Assembly: GCF_958299795.1 (NCBI RefSeq) | Contig: NC_133208.1 | Span: forward strand, 33,215,640 to 33,279,639 | Direction: 5' to 3' | Source of the DNA: Porites lutea | Lineage: Eukaryota; Cnidaria; Anthozoa; Scleractinia; Poritidae | DNA length: 64,000 bases | Shown: positions 1 through 11,296 of the stretch, one piece after another | Layout of the letters: each line of letters opens with the position of its first letter | Numbering within the stretch: position 1 is the stretch's first letter | Made by a program: the position numbers and the translations under genes | Notes under the pieces: generated by a model | Seen by the model: the letters and a program-made list of their open reading frames with translations, nothing else | What the model was told of the DNA's origin: nothing | The model's database searches: none

Positions 1-324
1 TTATGTAGGCCACAATACCGCCCTGCACTTTCCGTATACCCAATTTGAGAAATGACAACAGAGAAAAGCAGGCCACAGTTTCCGTGCACAGGAGACACAA
101 AATGATTTAAACATAAAACTAACAGCAACTTTATGACGATAGTTAATGAGTTAATAATTTAATCACACGATAAACAAAGATCACTTTACATGAAACTCAA
201 TAGGCTCTTTGGTGACCTTGAACGAAGGAATGTTATCTGCCGCCGCGACAGTGTCGAATGGAAGCAAGCATTTCATTACAATCAGGGGAAAATTCAAAAT
301 TTAGCGGTGTTTTCGTATGGTACT
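1..324 (+). other. 5' flank of SMO
   Basis: No gene is visible here. An in-frame ATG lies at 190, but the reading from 190 to 324 encodes nothing recognisable and would put about 45 residues in front of a clear signal peptide. I therefore treat this stretch as 5' UTR and promoter of SMO. No TATA box stands out. Confidence 0.4.
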
Positions 325-3300
325 ATGGGACGTCGGTGGCTTAACACATTTCTTTTACTATATTTGTTCCACAAAGTTACTCAGGGGTTTAATTACAAAT
401 GTGAAATGCTTGAAGAACAGACATGCTTGGGTACCAAGTTGATGTACAACTTCACAACGTTAGAGTTGGTCACTGATTCTCCAACACAACAGGCCGCTAA
501 GGAGAAACTTGGAGAATGGAAAGGCCTAAAGTTTTTATCGAAATGTTGGGCAGTTCTACAGCCGTTATTATGCCAGGTTTATAAACCGAGATGTCAAAAC
601 AGCAGTGTTAGATTGCCTTGTAGAGAGCAATGCCATGCCACTAGAAAACCTTGCGAGGTAGTTGAACGCTACCATAAAAAATGGCCGGACTTTTTACAGT
701 GTGATCGATTTCCACCGGGAAATTGTGATGGTGGATCGGTAAGTAAAAATCTAAAGTGTAAGATATTTAAACCTCTAAAATCCTAGGGGTAAGCGAGATA
801 TATACCCTAAAGATCAATGAAGAAGAAATGAAAGCACTTGGGACAAGGGTAACCTTAAACTTACTTTCGAGTCAAAAGATGAACAGTTTCCCTATGTAGC
901 AGAAAAAAACTTTGCAGACTCTGCCTTAAGGGAAATTATGACCTAATTCACGCTAAACTGTCCTCGATAACTTTGCAAATTCAAGATTTGTCATATTAAT
1001 TTCCAATGCAATTGAAAGCGACAGGATTGTGTACATAACATTTCAATGCAATTGAAAGCGAAAGGATCATGTACATAACATGTCAAAAGTATAAAGAACG
1101 TAAAACAGCTGCTTTCACCGTTTTTCCGTCGCAGATACAAGTACAGGCGATACGTAATGTACATTTAGGAGCCACTCCACTTCAGAATGTAAATTAAATT
1201 TTATTTCCAGATAAGCTATACAGAACACTACTAAGAAATTTTCAAGCTGATAATTTTACAGTCAAAACATAAACAATAACGTCGCAACTTGAAGAAGATC
1301 AGTGTATCTAGTTGGCCAACTATGATGTTTTGACATTCTTTAGAAGTCCTCTGGCACGTTAGGCCAACTTTTTCAAGTTTTATTGACATGCCTGCAAAAA
1401 ATCACCAAGAAATTATTAATGATGAAACTTCTTTCACAACTCTACATGAGCATTTTGGGCAGGGAAAAAGGCACTTAGCTATGACTTTAGCATAGAATTA
1501 CCTTAACAGAATTAATTTGTAAGCATATAAACTAAAGAATTATAACCTCACTAAAATATCTATTGTTTTGTTTTTCTCAATGTTGTTGTTGTTGTTATAT
1601 TTCTTCATGGTAAGGACCAAAGGAACCCAGTGGTACTATCCTCTAAACATGTGAAAAGTGGACAATTCCCATTTTTGCCAATCTCCCTGCCATCAATCCC
1701 ATTCCAACCTACCAACCTTGTTCCCAGGGTTCTCTCCTACCTGTCCCTACAGAGCGACAGAGGTTAGGAGAGAGAACCTGGGAACCAGGTTGCCCAACTT
1801 ACCTAATAAAGTTCATCAAACATAGTTAACGTGCACTCCAATTAAAAACACATATGTCTAAATGGCAAAGAAGGACAGTTTATGACAGATGTTATTCATC
1901 TAACAGTTATCCACAAAAGTGTGAAATTTACTTTCAGGTAAAAAAATTGGAGCTCAATGAGTCTGCATGTAAGCGACCCCTGGTAGAGACAGAGCATAAT
2001 TCAAGCTGGTATGAGGGGATAGAGGGCTGTGGAATACAGTGTGAGAATCCCATATTTACCACTGTGGAACACACTAGAATTCATAGATTTGTGGGAGCAT
2101 TTGGAAGCCTGTCATTTATATGCAGCCTTTTTACCATGGTATGTCATCAGCCCTCTCTTATAACGGTCCCTTCTACTCGTGGAGTTGGTACCTGCCTTTC
2201 TTTTCAGTTGACTTTCTATGATTTGAATCAAATTGTAAATATTTTCATTATACACTTAAGAATAAAAATTAGCAAAAAGAGACACAATGTCTTGATGTTG
2301 AGTCTGATTTTATATATATTTTTTATCTTGTCACTTGATAATGATATCATGGTGACATTGATTTCTTTTATTTTTTGCTAGATCACATTCCTAATTGGAT
2401 GGAAGTCACAGAATCGCTATCCATCAGTAATTCTGTTTTACATGAACGCTTGTTTCTGTGCTGCTTCAATGGGTTTTCTTATCCAGTTCACTGATGGAGC
2501 TAGAAATCGTACAGTTTGTCGCAAGGATGATACAATGAGACTTCAGGAACCGAGGTTAATTTTTAATAAAAATCATGTGTACTCTGTACCTTAATAAATT
2601 ACCCTAAAACATGCTAAGCACTGAGTCTACACTAACTGAAACCTGATTGAGATACTCTTAGGGGAAGGTGCTTTTTTGGAAGTAGCAGAAACAAAATCAC
2701 GAATCACTGTTCGACAATTTTTTGCTTAATTTTGGTTCTTTTAGGCCAGATGGTGACCAGAAAACAGCTGCACAGAGAAGCCAACTGCTAGTTAGTCTCA
2801 AACACTGGCATTTTTAGGGGAGTTGTATTTCCGGATCAATTGAGGTTTTGACCTGCTGCTCCCCTAAGTGAACATTAGCACTTACTTCTTACATAGGGCA
2901 AAATATATTATTTATTGTGACTTTAGGGGAGGAGTAGGTGGTCAGTTACCCAGAAACCTCAAATGATCCTTGTTTCCTTCCTCCTGTGGTGGGGAGTGGG
3001 GATGGGCGGGTGGGGAATACTACTTCCCTAAAAATGCCTAGTGGGAGGGTAGGTAACTGCGAGCTGCTGCACCAGCCAAATAACTCTTCCTAACTGTTGA
3101 TTACCTTTTTCTTCCATGCAGTGAGGATGACTGTTTCCTGTGTATATTTACATTTGTCTTGGTTTACTATTTCTCTATGGTGGGTGCTGTGTGGTTTGTT
3201 ATCCTCTCTTATTCCTGGTCGATCTGCTTCAAATCCCTGGGTAGCACAAGAGACAATTTTGCTGGTAAAGTGGTTTATTTTCATGCAGTAGCCTGGATTC

Positions 3301-4726
3301 TTCCTCTGACCTGGACAGTCAGCATTCTTGCACTAAAACAGGTACAGTCAAACATGTGAAAGGGAGGCACCTGAATTGAAGCTTCAAGTGACTTCTGATT
3401 ACAGCTAGACTCTCCTTCAAATGTAACTCAAAGGGAGAATTTGAGAAATATATTAGTCAAAAGTCACTTAAAGCCTAATTAAATGCACTCCTTTGTTATT
3501 ACAATTTTCTTAAAGGCCAATTTATTTTACAACTTTTGTCACATGCATCTGTGCTTATGATAAGCTAACAACATGAGTTGTGCCATGTAAGTCAAACCTA
3601 TGACAACTGCAATTTTTTTATATCCAGTAGGTTTGATTTACACAACTCAGGTCACAGGCTTCGACAATGCATGTCAGATGCAACAATGTTGCATTTAAAT
3701 CAGTCTTACAAGTAACTTTAACGGTAATCACATACTCAGTGGTTACTGTTAAACCCAGCGTCAATAATAAAGTGCTAACCGATTTTGAATTGCCACTTTA
3801 AAAAACAATAATATTGGTGATTGTGGGAGTAGGTGTGGGGTGGAGTAAGGGGGAGGTGGAGAGGTGGGAAGGGGTATTAATGTAGTTGTGACAGTTTGTT
3901 AATATTACCATTAAACTTAATATTTTATTTTCAGGTTGATGCAAATTCACTAAGTGGAATCTGCTTTGTTGGCTACAAGAATTCCAGAATGAGAGTGGGT
4001 TTTTTGTTGGTACCCTTGGGTGTTGATTTACTAATTGGAGGACTCTTTTTGATAAAAGGTACAATGTTGTAGTTTTTAAGCTGTGTCAGAATTTATTAAA
4101 TATGGCTTTGAAACCATAATAACATTGAAATCAGATAAAACCTAGCCTCCTTCGTGGGCAACTCCTTTTGCAGTGGTTACACTGACCATGAGGAATCTGA
4201 GGATGAGAAAAGGAGAAAAGAATTGTTCTATAAAAGAGGACAGTGATGCCTGCGGAGGAGGCTAAATAAAACCCCAAAAAATTAATAATGGGTCAATTTT
4301 ATTTAAAATCAACCAATTTTCTACCTACACTATGAATGCATGCCCTTTGCTTTGGAAAATCAGGAAGGAAATGGATTTGCAACGTGAAAAAGTTGGAACC
4401 ACTTTTCTGAGTTCAACCCTTGTATTGTGAAAAAACCAACAAAAACTGACGACTTACTACAAAAACTTCAAACAACAAAACTATCGATCCTACCAAGGTT
4501 TTTACTTTAATGATGCATTAGAGCAGCTGAAAACTAATTTTCATGCAAATTCAAAAAGGTTCTTCGTTTTGTGATTGAGTATGCTTGAATTTCTTAACTT
4601 TTGCATGACAGCCAAGAGAGGTTAAAAAAGTTTAAAAGGTTAAAAAACTGATTTATTTCAGAGAATTTTGTTATCTGAACAGTTTATGCATAAGTATTAC
4701 TTTAATGTTTCCGAGTTCCTTGAGGA

Positions 4727-4757
<31 letters not shown>

Positions 4758-7700
4758 AACAGAAGTTTCTGTTGGTTTCCATCCACCATGTTGGTGCCCA
4801 CCTGGATGGGCACCAGCATGGCATCTCCATACAAATCTCTATAAATATGGGTAAAACATTTCTCAGTATATCGTGTATACAAAATATTCCTCTGACCTGA
4901 ATCTTGTCAAGGGTCTTTGCATACTTACATGTACCTCCTTTTCCTGTACCTCCATTTCCCAGATTCTGGACTTAATCTACTGAAATTTTGATCTATTTTG
5001 AATGGCATGAAACTGAACTCAGAAGACCAGCAATTAAAAAAAGATGACCAAGGTTTCAGCCCAGCTTTGGCTCAAAAAAGTGCATGACCATGACATACAT
5101 TGTAGCTCTTTTGAAGTCTAATTAAGAAACAAAGAGATCTCCTAAAGATGGACATGAATATCATTTTTTTAAATTCATTAAGTCTATGTATGGTATGTTC
5201 TGATAGGAATAGACCTTTGTCACGCGGCAGCCATTTTGTCTCAGGAGATTTAAAAAGCTTTGTTTATGCACGTCTAGCCTTGAGAGAGAACGAGGCTAGC
5301 CATACATAGACAAAGCTTATATTTCCTGAGACAAAATGGACGCCAAGTGACAAAGGTCTAAAACTACTTACCGTACATTTCATCATCATCATCTTTATTT
5401 CAAGTCTTCTCAGGCTACAACATTGCACCATATACCACTATCTATCAAATATTGCCCTCAACACTGCAGCAAAGATAAGACATACAGTGTGTATGTCCCG
5501 TTTGAGAGCATTGGTGTATGTTTTTGTTTGTCTCCCTTGCAAAGCCTGACCATGTTCAGATCTTCGTGTTTCACCTATTGTTACTCTAATTTCCTTCTTT
5601 TGGTAGGAGTTGCAACTCTCTTTAAGTTACGAAGATCAAATCCCACTCTTTTAAGCAGCAGAGCATCTTACAAAATAAAGGAAACTATAATAAGAGTAGG
5701 TAAGAAGAAAAGCTGGGATTTAAACTGTTTGTTGTCAACTATCAAAAATCCTATAGCTCAAGGCATATATTTTGTCAGCATTCTATTACATGTATAAGTG
5801 ATCTGATATGTCAAACCCTTTCTTTTCAACCATGGTTAAGTTTGTCTTTTTCCTTCAGCAGGTAAACTGTTATCATCTTAATTCTGCATTTTCTACTATC
5901 ATGCAAACTGCTTGTTGCTCTTACTACATTATCCAACCATTCACTTCCTTATGATTGGATGTACCTTCTCTCTCTCTCTGTTTTTTTTTTCCCTTTTTCT
6001 TTTTTTTAAAAAAGTTGTTTGAAAACAGTCTGTGCAAATAATGATTTTTTTTTATGCTTGTTAGGTATCTTTTCCTTCATCTCATTTTTGACAGTCTTCA
6101 CAACTTTTGCATGCCATGTTTATGAATATCACAACCAGGAAACTTGGGAAAAAAGCTACTTTAACTTCATCAAGTAAGTGCAGGAATTGTGCTGTAAGTT
6201 AATAATATTGCCAACACAGGATTTGTCTAAGATAATTACAATCTCGTTAAATTGAATGAGTTTTGGCAAAAAAAGGTCCTTTAGTGACTAGTTTTTCCTC
6301 CAAAACTCTTTTAGACTGTTCACAGTCCTCTAATTTTCCGTAACATCATCGAGATCGAGCGCTTTGCGTTACGGGCTACCATTTTGCATGAGTGTCAAAA
6401 CTACTTAGGGGGCGGGGGCGGTTTGGGAGGAAGCGAGAAAAATAGAGGGGCTGTAATAACATCACTGCAGCTCGTGTTCAGGAGGCGTGACAGGAGTTTC
6501 AAGCCTTTTACCATTCATTAATTAAGAAACTCCGCTGGTGATGAAAAACATGCCAGACACATATAGCATTAATTACGCATGTTTACAAATATCTCCTTTC
6601 GAAACAGTGATTTTATAATGTTTCTAGGCCATTCCTCGAAATAAAATCAGCAAACATACACAAGAAAGCATTTTTCTAATCAAAATACCAAAAATCCTTC
6701 GTGTGTTTGCGTAGGATGTGCCTTATGCTATGAAAGCGTACGTTTTATGGAAACGTCGACTTGTCAATGACTTGTCAGTGTCGGCAACTTAAACTAAACC
6801 CGTTGTCAACACAAATTAACATCTATTGTCTAACGACCAATCAAACGCCTGCGTTGCTGGTACAATGCGCTGCGTGAAGGCGAGCTGCAGTAATGTTATT
6901 ACAGTCCCTCTATTTTTCTCCCCCCCCCCCCCCCCGAGCTATAGTCCCCGATGCCCGCCCCCTCGGTACATGTGAAAATCAAGATAGCCGTGACGGTAAG
7001 ACGCGGTATATCTGAACGATCTCACTAAAAAATAGGGGACTGTGAACAGTCTACTTTTGAATGTGCTTCTAAAATAAAATGACAGGGAGTTTTTGGTGTC
7101 AGTTCAGAGTCCAGCATAGCCTATTTTCCATGCACCAATTCAATAAATCATAAATTAATCTTAACCTTTGGTAAGATTTAATAACATATTACCAGGGTTG
7201 TCAGAAAGTTTTGAAGAAGATGGCTGAGCTGTCAAAGTAAGCAGCCAGTCCAGGGATAATTAGTATTTTAAAACACCATCCGTAAAGAAATGCCATGCAG
7301 AGTAGCTGGCCAATACTAACCAAGTAGGCAGCTATTTTCACAGGCCGCCCACTACCTTTGACAACCCTGCATTACTATTTTAGTAATGTTACGTTACTCT
7401 TACCTGCTGTACGCTTTCCTTTCAAAGGTGTATTGCAGAGAAAGCCGTTGAAGGACTAACATGGAAGTCACACTGTTCAGTTAGCGACCGTCCTAATCTA
7501 GGAATTATTGAGCTGGAACTGGCTTCATTATTTGGCACTGGAATTGCTATGAGCAGCTGGACTTGGACATCAAATACATTGCAGACCTGGCAAAAGTTAT
7601 GGCGCAGGTCATTATTAATAGTAACATACTGTGCTGGGTTTAATTTGCAGGCCAGTGTAGATGTGGCTGCTACTGAAGATGTTAGGATTATGGCCAGGGT

Positions 7701-9313
7701 CCAAGTTTTAAGACCTTTGTCACACCTACAATAAAACCTATTAATAAAACCCTTTAGCTTGTGAAAACAGATGTCTCTCCTCACCTCTAGAGACATCAAA
7801 GACGGAACATCCGTAGCCATGAGGAGTGAGGAGGGAGGAGAGAGGGCTGTTTGCACAGGCTAAAAATCCCTGGATTTGGAGTAATCCCAACACATTGCCT
7901 TCTGATGGCTTGTGAAACATTAGGTAAATTTGACTTTGCACCACAGGTCACTCAAGGCTTGCACCCACTCCAGCCTTATTGTACAAGGCTCAATCACTTC
8001 CAATCTTATTTCCTTGTCACTGTGATTTTTCTCTAAGAAAGTACACTTGTGTAGCCAAGGTCCAAAATTGAGGCTGCTTGTAATATTAGACCTCTCCACT
8101 TAAGTACTGAGAATTCAAATATATCTTTGTGCAGAGATATTTTCATCTTAATCAATAATAATGTGTTGACAGTATTTGGTCTCTGCAATTCCTCTGTACT
8201 TCAAGTGTGCAATGACTGAATAAACTATTATGCAGTTAATCGTCAAAACTCACAGTAAACTCTTATTACTTGTGCAGGATAACACGGAAACGCAGGCATC
8301 CAGAACTTAGTCACTACAAAACTATCAGGAGAATGAAAAATAGAATAGCGTAAGTACATTTATTCTCCTGTTAACAATTGCAGTGCATTTATGTATGGAA
8401 AATGGGTGTCTGGGATGTCTGGGGGCCTCTGCTGTCACCGGCTTGTCCCTAGACAGATACCCCCCCCCCCCCCTGCACCCCTGGCTGCAATGCTGGCAAC
8501 CCAGCCATGAGCCCCTCACCACACAGAGTCATCCAGGCAATAGTCACACTGAGTTTATGGTGGAAAATAAAGGAATGGGAAGGGGCGCGAAAAATGAAAA
8601 TAAACAATGCACTCCTCAGAAAAAAACTGAAAATGTGCTTTGGAGCTACGACCAAGAAAGCTTGGAGCAAGTGCTGAACTCTGCTGCTGCTGACTGCCAT
8701 CGGTTGCTCTTTGTTGTTAACTCAGTTAAATTTCATTTCACTGCATCAGAGTCTTGGTTAACTTACTTTATTATACGGTTAGTTGATACACATCCTGTGC
8801 GACTGGTTAATTTATTAAATCCTTCCTTCATAATAGCGGACAAAAGAAAACTTTGTAAAGGAACAAAAACCTTTCTTTGAGTAAATCCTTTAGAATATAA
8901 GCTTTAATAGTACCATGCAAATGTTCTAATGAAGAAATTCTGCAATTTCTACTGTTGTTGTGAACTACTGACAGTAGGTATTCTAAGCAAAATAATAGCC
9001 TGGGGAAATAGCATAATTTGCTGCATCAAAATTGAAAATTTTTTCACACCTTATTACAAGGCCTGCATTCTGTTGAGTGGTTACTGACATGTAAAATGGT
9101 TTCTGTTTATATTCCAGCCCTGCCATTATATATCCTGTCATTCCCGACCCACATATACAACTAGATGGAATTAAAAAAGCAGAGGAAACCATTCAAGCTT
9201 GTGGCTTAAATAAGAAACAAAGTTACCAGCATGAAGAAGAAGATGATGATGATGAAGAACCACTAAGACTTAAGAGTTTTTCAGAATGGACACCTCAAGA
9301 AAACAATAGTTAA
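325..9313 (+). CDS. SMO: Smoothened (Hedgehog signal transducer, class F GPCR), 593 aa
   Basis: Ten coding exons: 325-738, 1938-2138, 2382-2554, 3122-3341, 3935-4058, 5607-5699, 6065-6173, 7428-7607, 8278-8349, 9118-9313. All junctions are GT-AG and keep frame, giving 593 codons plus TAA. SMO is the seven-pass membrane protein that relays Hedgehog signalling once Patched stops inhibiting it. The start at 325 is chosen because it opens directly into a hydrophobic signal peptide (TFLLLYLF); an upstream in-frame ATG at 190 would bury it. A cysteine-rich Frizzled-type domain follows ([22 protein letters not shown]), then SMO-specific signatures [41 protein letters not shown] and [10 protein letters not shown]. 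The cytoplasmic tail is only about 100 residues, very basic after TM7 ([11 protein letters not shown]) and acidic near the end ([10 protein letters not shown]), against roughly 245 in human. Introns carry several inverted-repeat elements. Identity is very secure; the start is less so. Confidence 0.96.
1001..1080. repeat. 40-bp tandem duplication in SMO intron 1
   Basis: Two adjacent 40-bp units, 1001-1040 and 1041-1080, each contain AATGCAATTGAAAGCG and end in GTACATAACA. They match at about 36 of 40 positions. This is a simple local duplication inside the intron, with no sign of coding. Confidence 0.85.
1713..1792. mobile_element. Short foldback (MITE-like hairpin)
   Basis: Arms beginning CAACCTTGTTCCCAGG and ending CCTGGGAACCAGGTTG are inverted copies of each other around a roughly 20-bp loop. 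The arms are about 28 bp with a few mismatches. No target-site duplication could be assigned. It lies in SMO intron 1. Confidence 0.6.
2833..2969. mobile_element. hAT-type MITE, older copy of the 19924-20061 family
   Basis: The element begins GGATCA, ends TGATCC and shares its core (ACTTACTTCTTACATAGGGC) with the copy at 19924-20061. The flanks GTATTTCC and TTGTTTCC are a degraded 8-bp duplication (6 of 8). It sits in SMO intron 3 and looks older than its sister. Confidence 0.7.
3574..3649. mobile_element. Small inverted-repeat element
   Basis: The ends TGAGTTGTG and CACAACTCA continue into inverted copies of a segment ending TCAAACCTA, about 22-27 bp per arm. It lies in SMO intron 4. It is probably a MITE remnant; no clear duplication flanks it. 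Confidence 0.5.
4143..4264. mobile_element. Mutator-like MITE with TAGCC ends
   Basis: The ends TAGCCTCCTTCG and GGAGGAGGCTA are inverted. The flanks GATAAAACC (4134-4142) and AATAAAACC (4265-4273) form a 9-bp duplication with one mismatch, the length expected for Mutator-like elements. It lies in SMO intron 5. Confidence 0.7.
5212..5358. mobile_element. Tc1/mariner-like MITE, 147 bp
   Basis: Inverted ends of roughly 35 bp start GACCTTTGTCACG and end GTGACAAAGGTC, and both arms contain the inverted pair CCATTTTGTCTC/GAGACAAAATGG. TA dinucleotides at 5210-5211 and 5359-5360 form the duplication expected of Tc1/mariner. It lies in SMO intron 5. Confidence 0.8.
6314..7051. mobile_element. Foldback element with TA flanks, carrying a second foldback
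   Basis: The ends GACTGTTCACAGTCC and GGACTGTGAACAGTC are perfect inverted copies, each flanked by TA (6312-6313, 7052-7053). The arms continue loosely inward, for example GGGGGCGGG against CCCGCCCCC. A second near-perfect inverted pair sits inside at 6435-6920. It lies in SMO intron 7. Confidence 0.8.
6435..6920. mobile_element. Inner inverted-repeat element nested in 6314-7051
   Basis: Two 40-bp arms, 6435-6474 and 6881-6920, are inverted copies with about two differences; their termini are GAGAAAAATAGAGGG and CCCTCTATTTTTCTC. This is probably a separate MITE inserted in the outer element, or the core of one long foldback. A poly-C run follows the right arm. Confidence 0.7.
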
Positions 9314-11296
9314 CAGATTTAATACGTTGTGATTTCAATGTGTCTTTGTATTTTGTCTACATTACAATAGACCACCATAACCTTCAGAGTAAAGACTATA
9401 TTCAAATCACAACAGGTACATATAAAGGAATTTTTTGTTCAAAGGTATTTTGTAATATAAAAATAATTACATTAACATATTTTATTTATTAGTAAGATTC
9501 TTGCACATGCAAAAGTACATGTATAAAAAACTCCTATTAACAGCTTTCCATGACAGTCACTAACATTTCCTCTGTCTTGAAGGTTTTCTGCTTTTATGGG
9601 TGTCTACTTTGAATAATTTTTTAGGCTTTAAGGCTTTTTCTGATCAATTTAGACATCTTGTAGACAACTACCCAATGTTAGTTAACATGAAAACTGTGAC
9701 AGAGATGGTTCCTTACTGTTTAATGATCTATTATCATGAATAGGGCAATTAAGTAGTTGTCTGACTATTTCAAAAAGAAGAGTACCTGAAACCTTGGAAA
9801 CAACCCCGTTAAGATCAAGGATTCAAAACTGGCCATTACTGAGTTCCAGAAACACTCACGTTCAAAATAAGGCTAAGCGCAAAATATTTCTTGCGAAAAT
9901 GAGTTTTATTTGCACGAGAATAAAAAATCATTTTCATATCCATTTCTTTGCACTTAGCCTAGCTTTGAAACAGAGGCTTGGGGCAACTCGGAAATGGCCT
10001 ATTAGAATGGTTACTACAAGATTATAGCTATAAATTATATTCATTAACATTACTAGTACTTTGATAGTGTAAATGAAGAAGAAAGGGTCAGGTGCAGATT
10101 TAATATTCTCTGAAACGATGGGTAAGAAAGTGCATTACTGATAGCACTATGTATCTACAATTTAGTTACTGTTGTTATTTTCTATACTATTAAATTTTCT
10201 TACCTTAGATTTACTTTGTTACTGTTCCAATGTTATTGTTGCTTTACAAGTGAAGACCTACAAACAATGTGACGTATAAATGTATGTCAGCTTTGTGATA
10301 CCATTACTTTTTATAAAGTAGGTGAGTTTAAACTTAGAAGGTAGTCCAATAAAACTGATTTTACTGTTCATGACTATAACTTTTAAAGATGGATGCAGCA
10401 TACCAATATTTCTAGTTATGGCTTTAATTCACTCTTTCTATTATCACTGCCAGAGAATACATAGAAAGTTTGTTATCATAACACAGTTGTTTGGCAATAG
10501 TTTATGTCCGTGTCTTCTATTCCTCCAAGACTTACGCTTTCTGTAAAGCAAACAGTAAAACAGCAAATAGACTTCAACCTAAGAAGTTAATACATATAGT
10601 CAAACCCCAAGTTTGAAGATATGCATTTTGTGCAATTCCTGCATTCTTATCTATTAATGCATGCAAGCCATGATGTAACTTGTGAACTCACTGCACTAAA
10701 GTCCAAAAACGCAAACATAGGACTTCAAATTTAAGTAATACAAAAAGTTAAGCTCCTAAAACACTGGAATCATTCATTATTCATCATTCACAGTACCTGT
10801 AATACTAACCCAAACATCATTTCAACCAGCCCCCAAAATTGCTTTCACAGTTCTTCTGTAATTTGAATTCCTCAAAAAACTTCACTTGCCCGCCGGGCAA
10901 ATTAATAACAGAATTCACTAGCCCGATAGCAAAATCCACTAGCCCCAAGCTACTGGACACTACTATCTTTGCATGCTAACAATGTGATAGCATGGTTGTT
11001 AAATTAATTTTATTGTGGTTTCAGTGGTGACAACATAGTTTGATACTTCCAGTCATAAGACAAGAATAACATTGACCAGGGTAAAAAGGTTTCAATTGGC
11101 AGTATATGAAATTTATTGCAGCCTATGGTGTATGAATGTGCAGTAATCAGTGTCAGTTATGATCCTGTTAGCTCAATAACTGAGTGCTGAATTATTATGG
11201 TCTAACACAGGACATAACTTTCTTGATGAGCAGACTGTAAACAATAAAATGATCTTGTTTTTTCCCTTCAGAATCATTCACACAAAACAGATAATA
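9314..11296. other. SMO-CEP44 convergent intergenic region
   Basis: The two genes converge here. On the minus strand AATAAA occurs at 11117-11112 and 11014-11009, both plausible poly(A) signals for CEP44. A truncated copy of the repeat family seen whole at 40660-40905 occupies about 10829-10965. Open readings are short and lack features of a gene. Confidence 0.6.
10829..10965 (-). mobile_element. Truncated copy of the 40660/22127 hAT MITE family
   Basis: Read on the minus strand this matches the copy at 40660-40905, with GGGCTAGTGAATTCTG shared exactly followed by the GCCCGGCGGGC inverted core. One end and the terminal CAGGG are missing. Confidence 0.75.

Noticed and set aside
8383-8880. 165-codon open reading in SMO intron 9
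   Set aside because: It runs through poly-C and shows no domain or homology; both flanking SMO exons splice without it.
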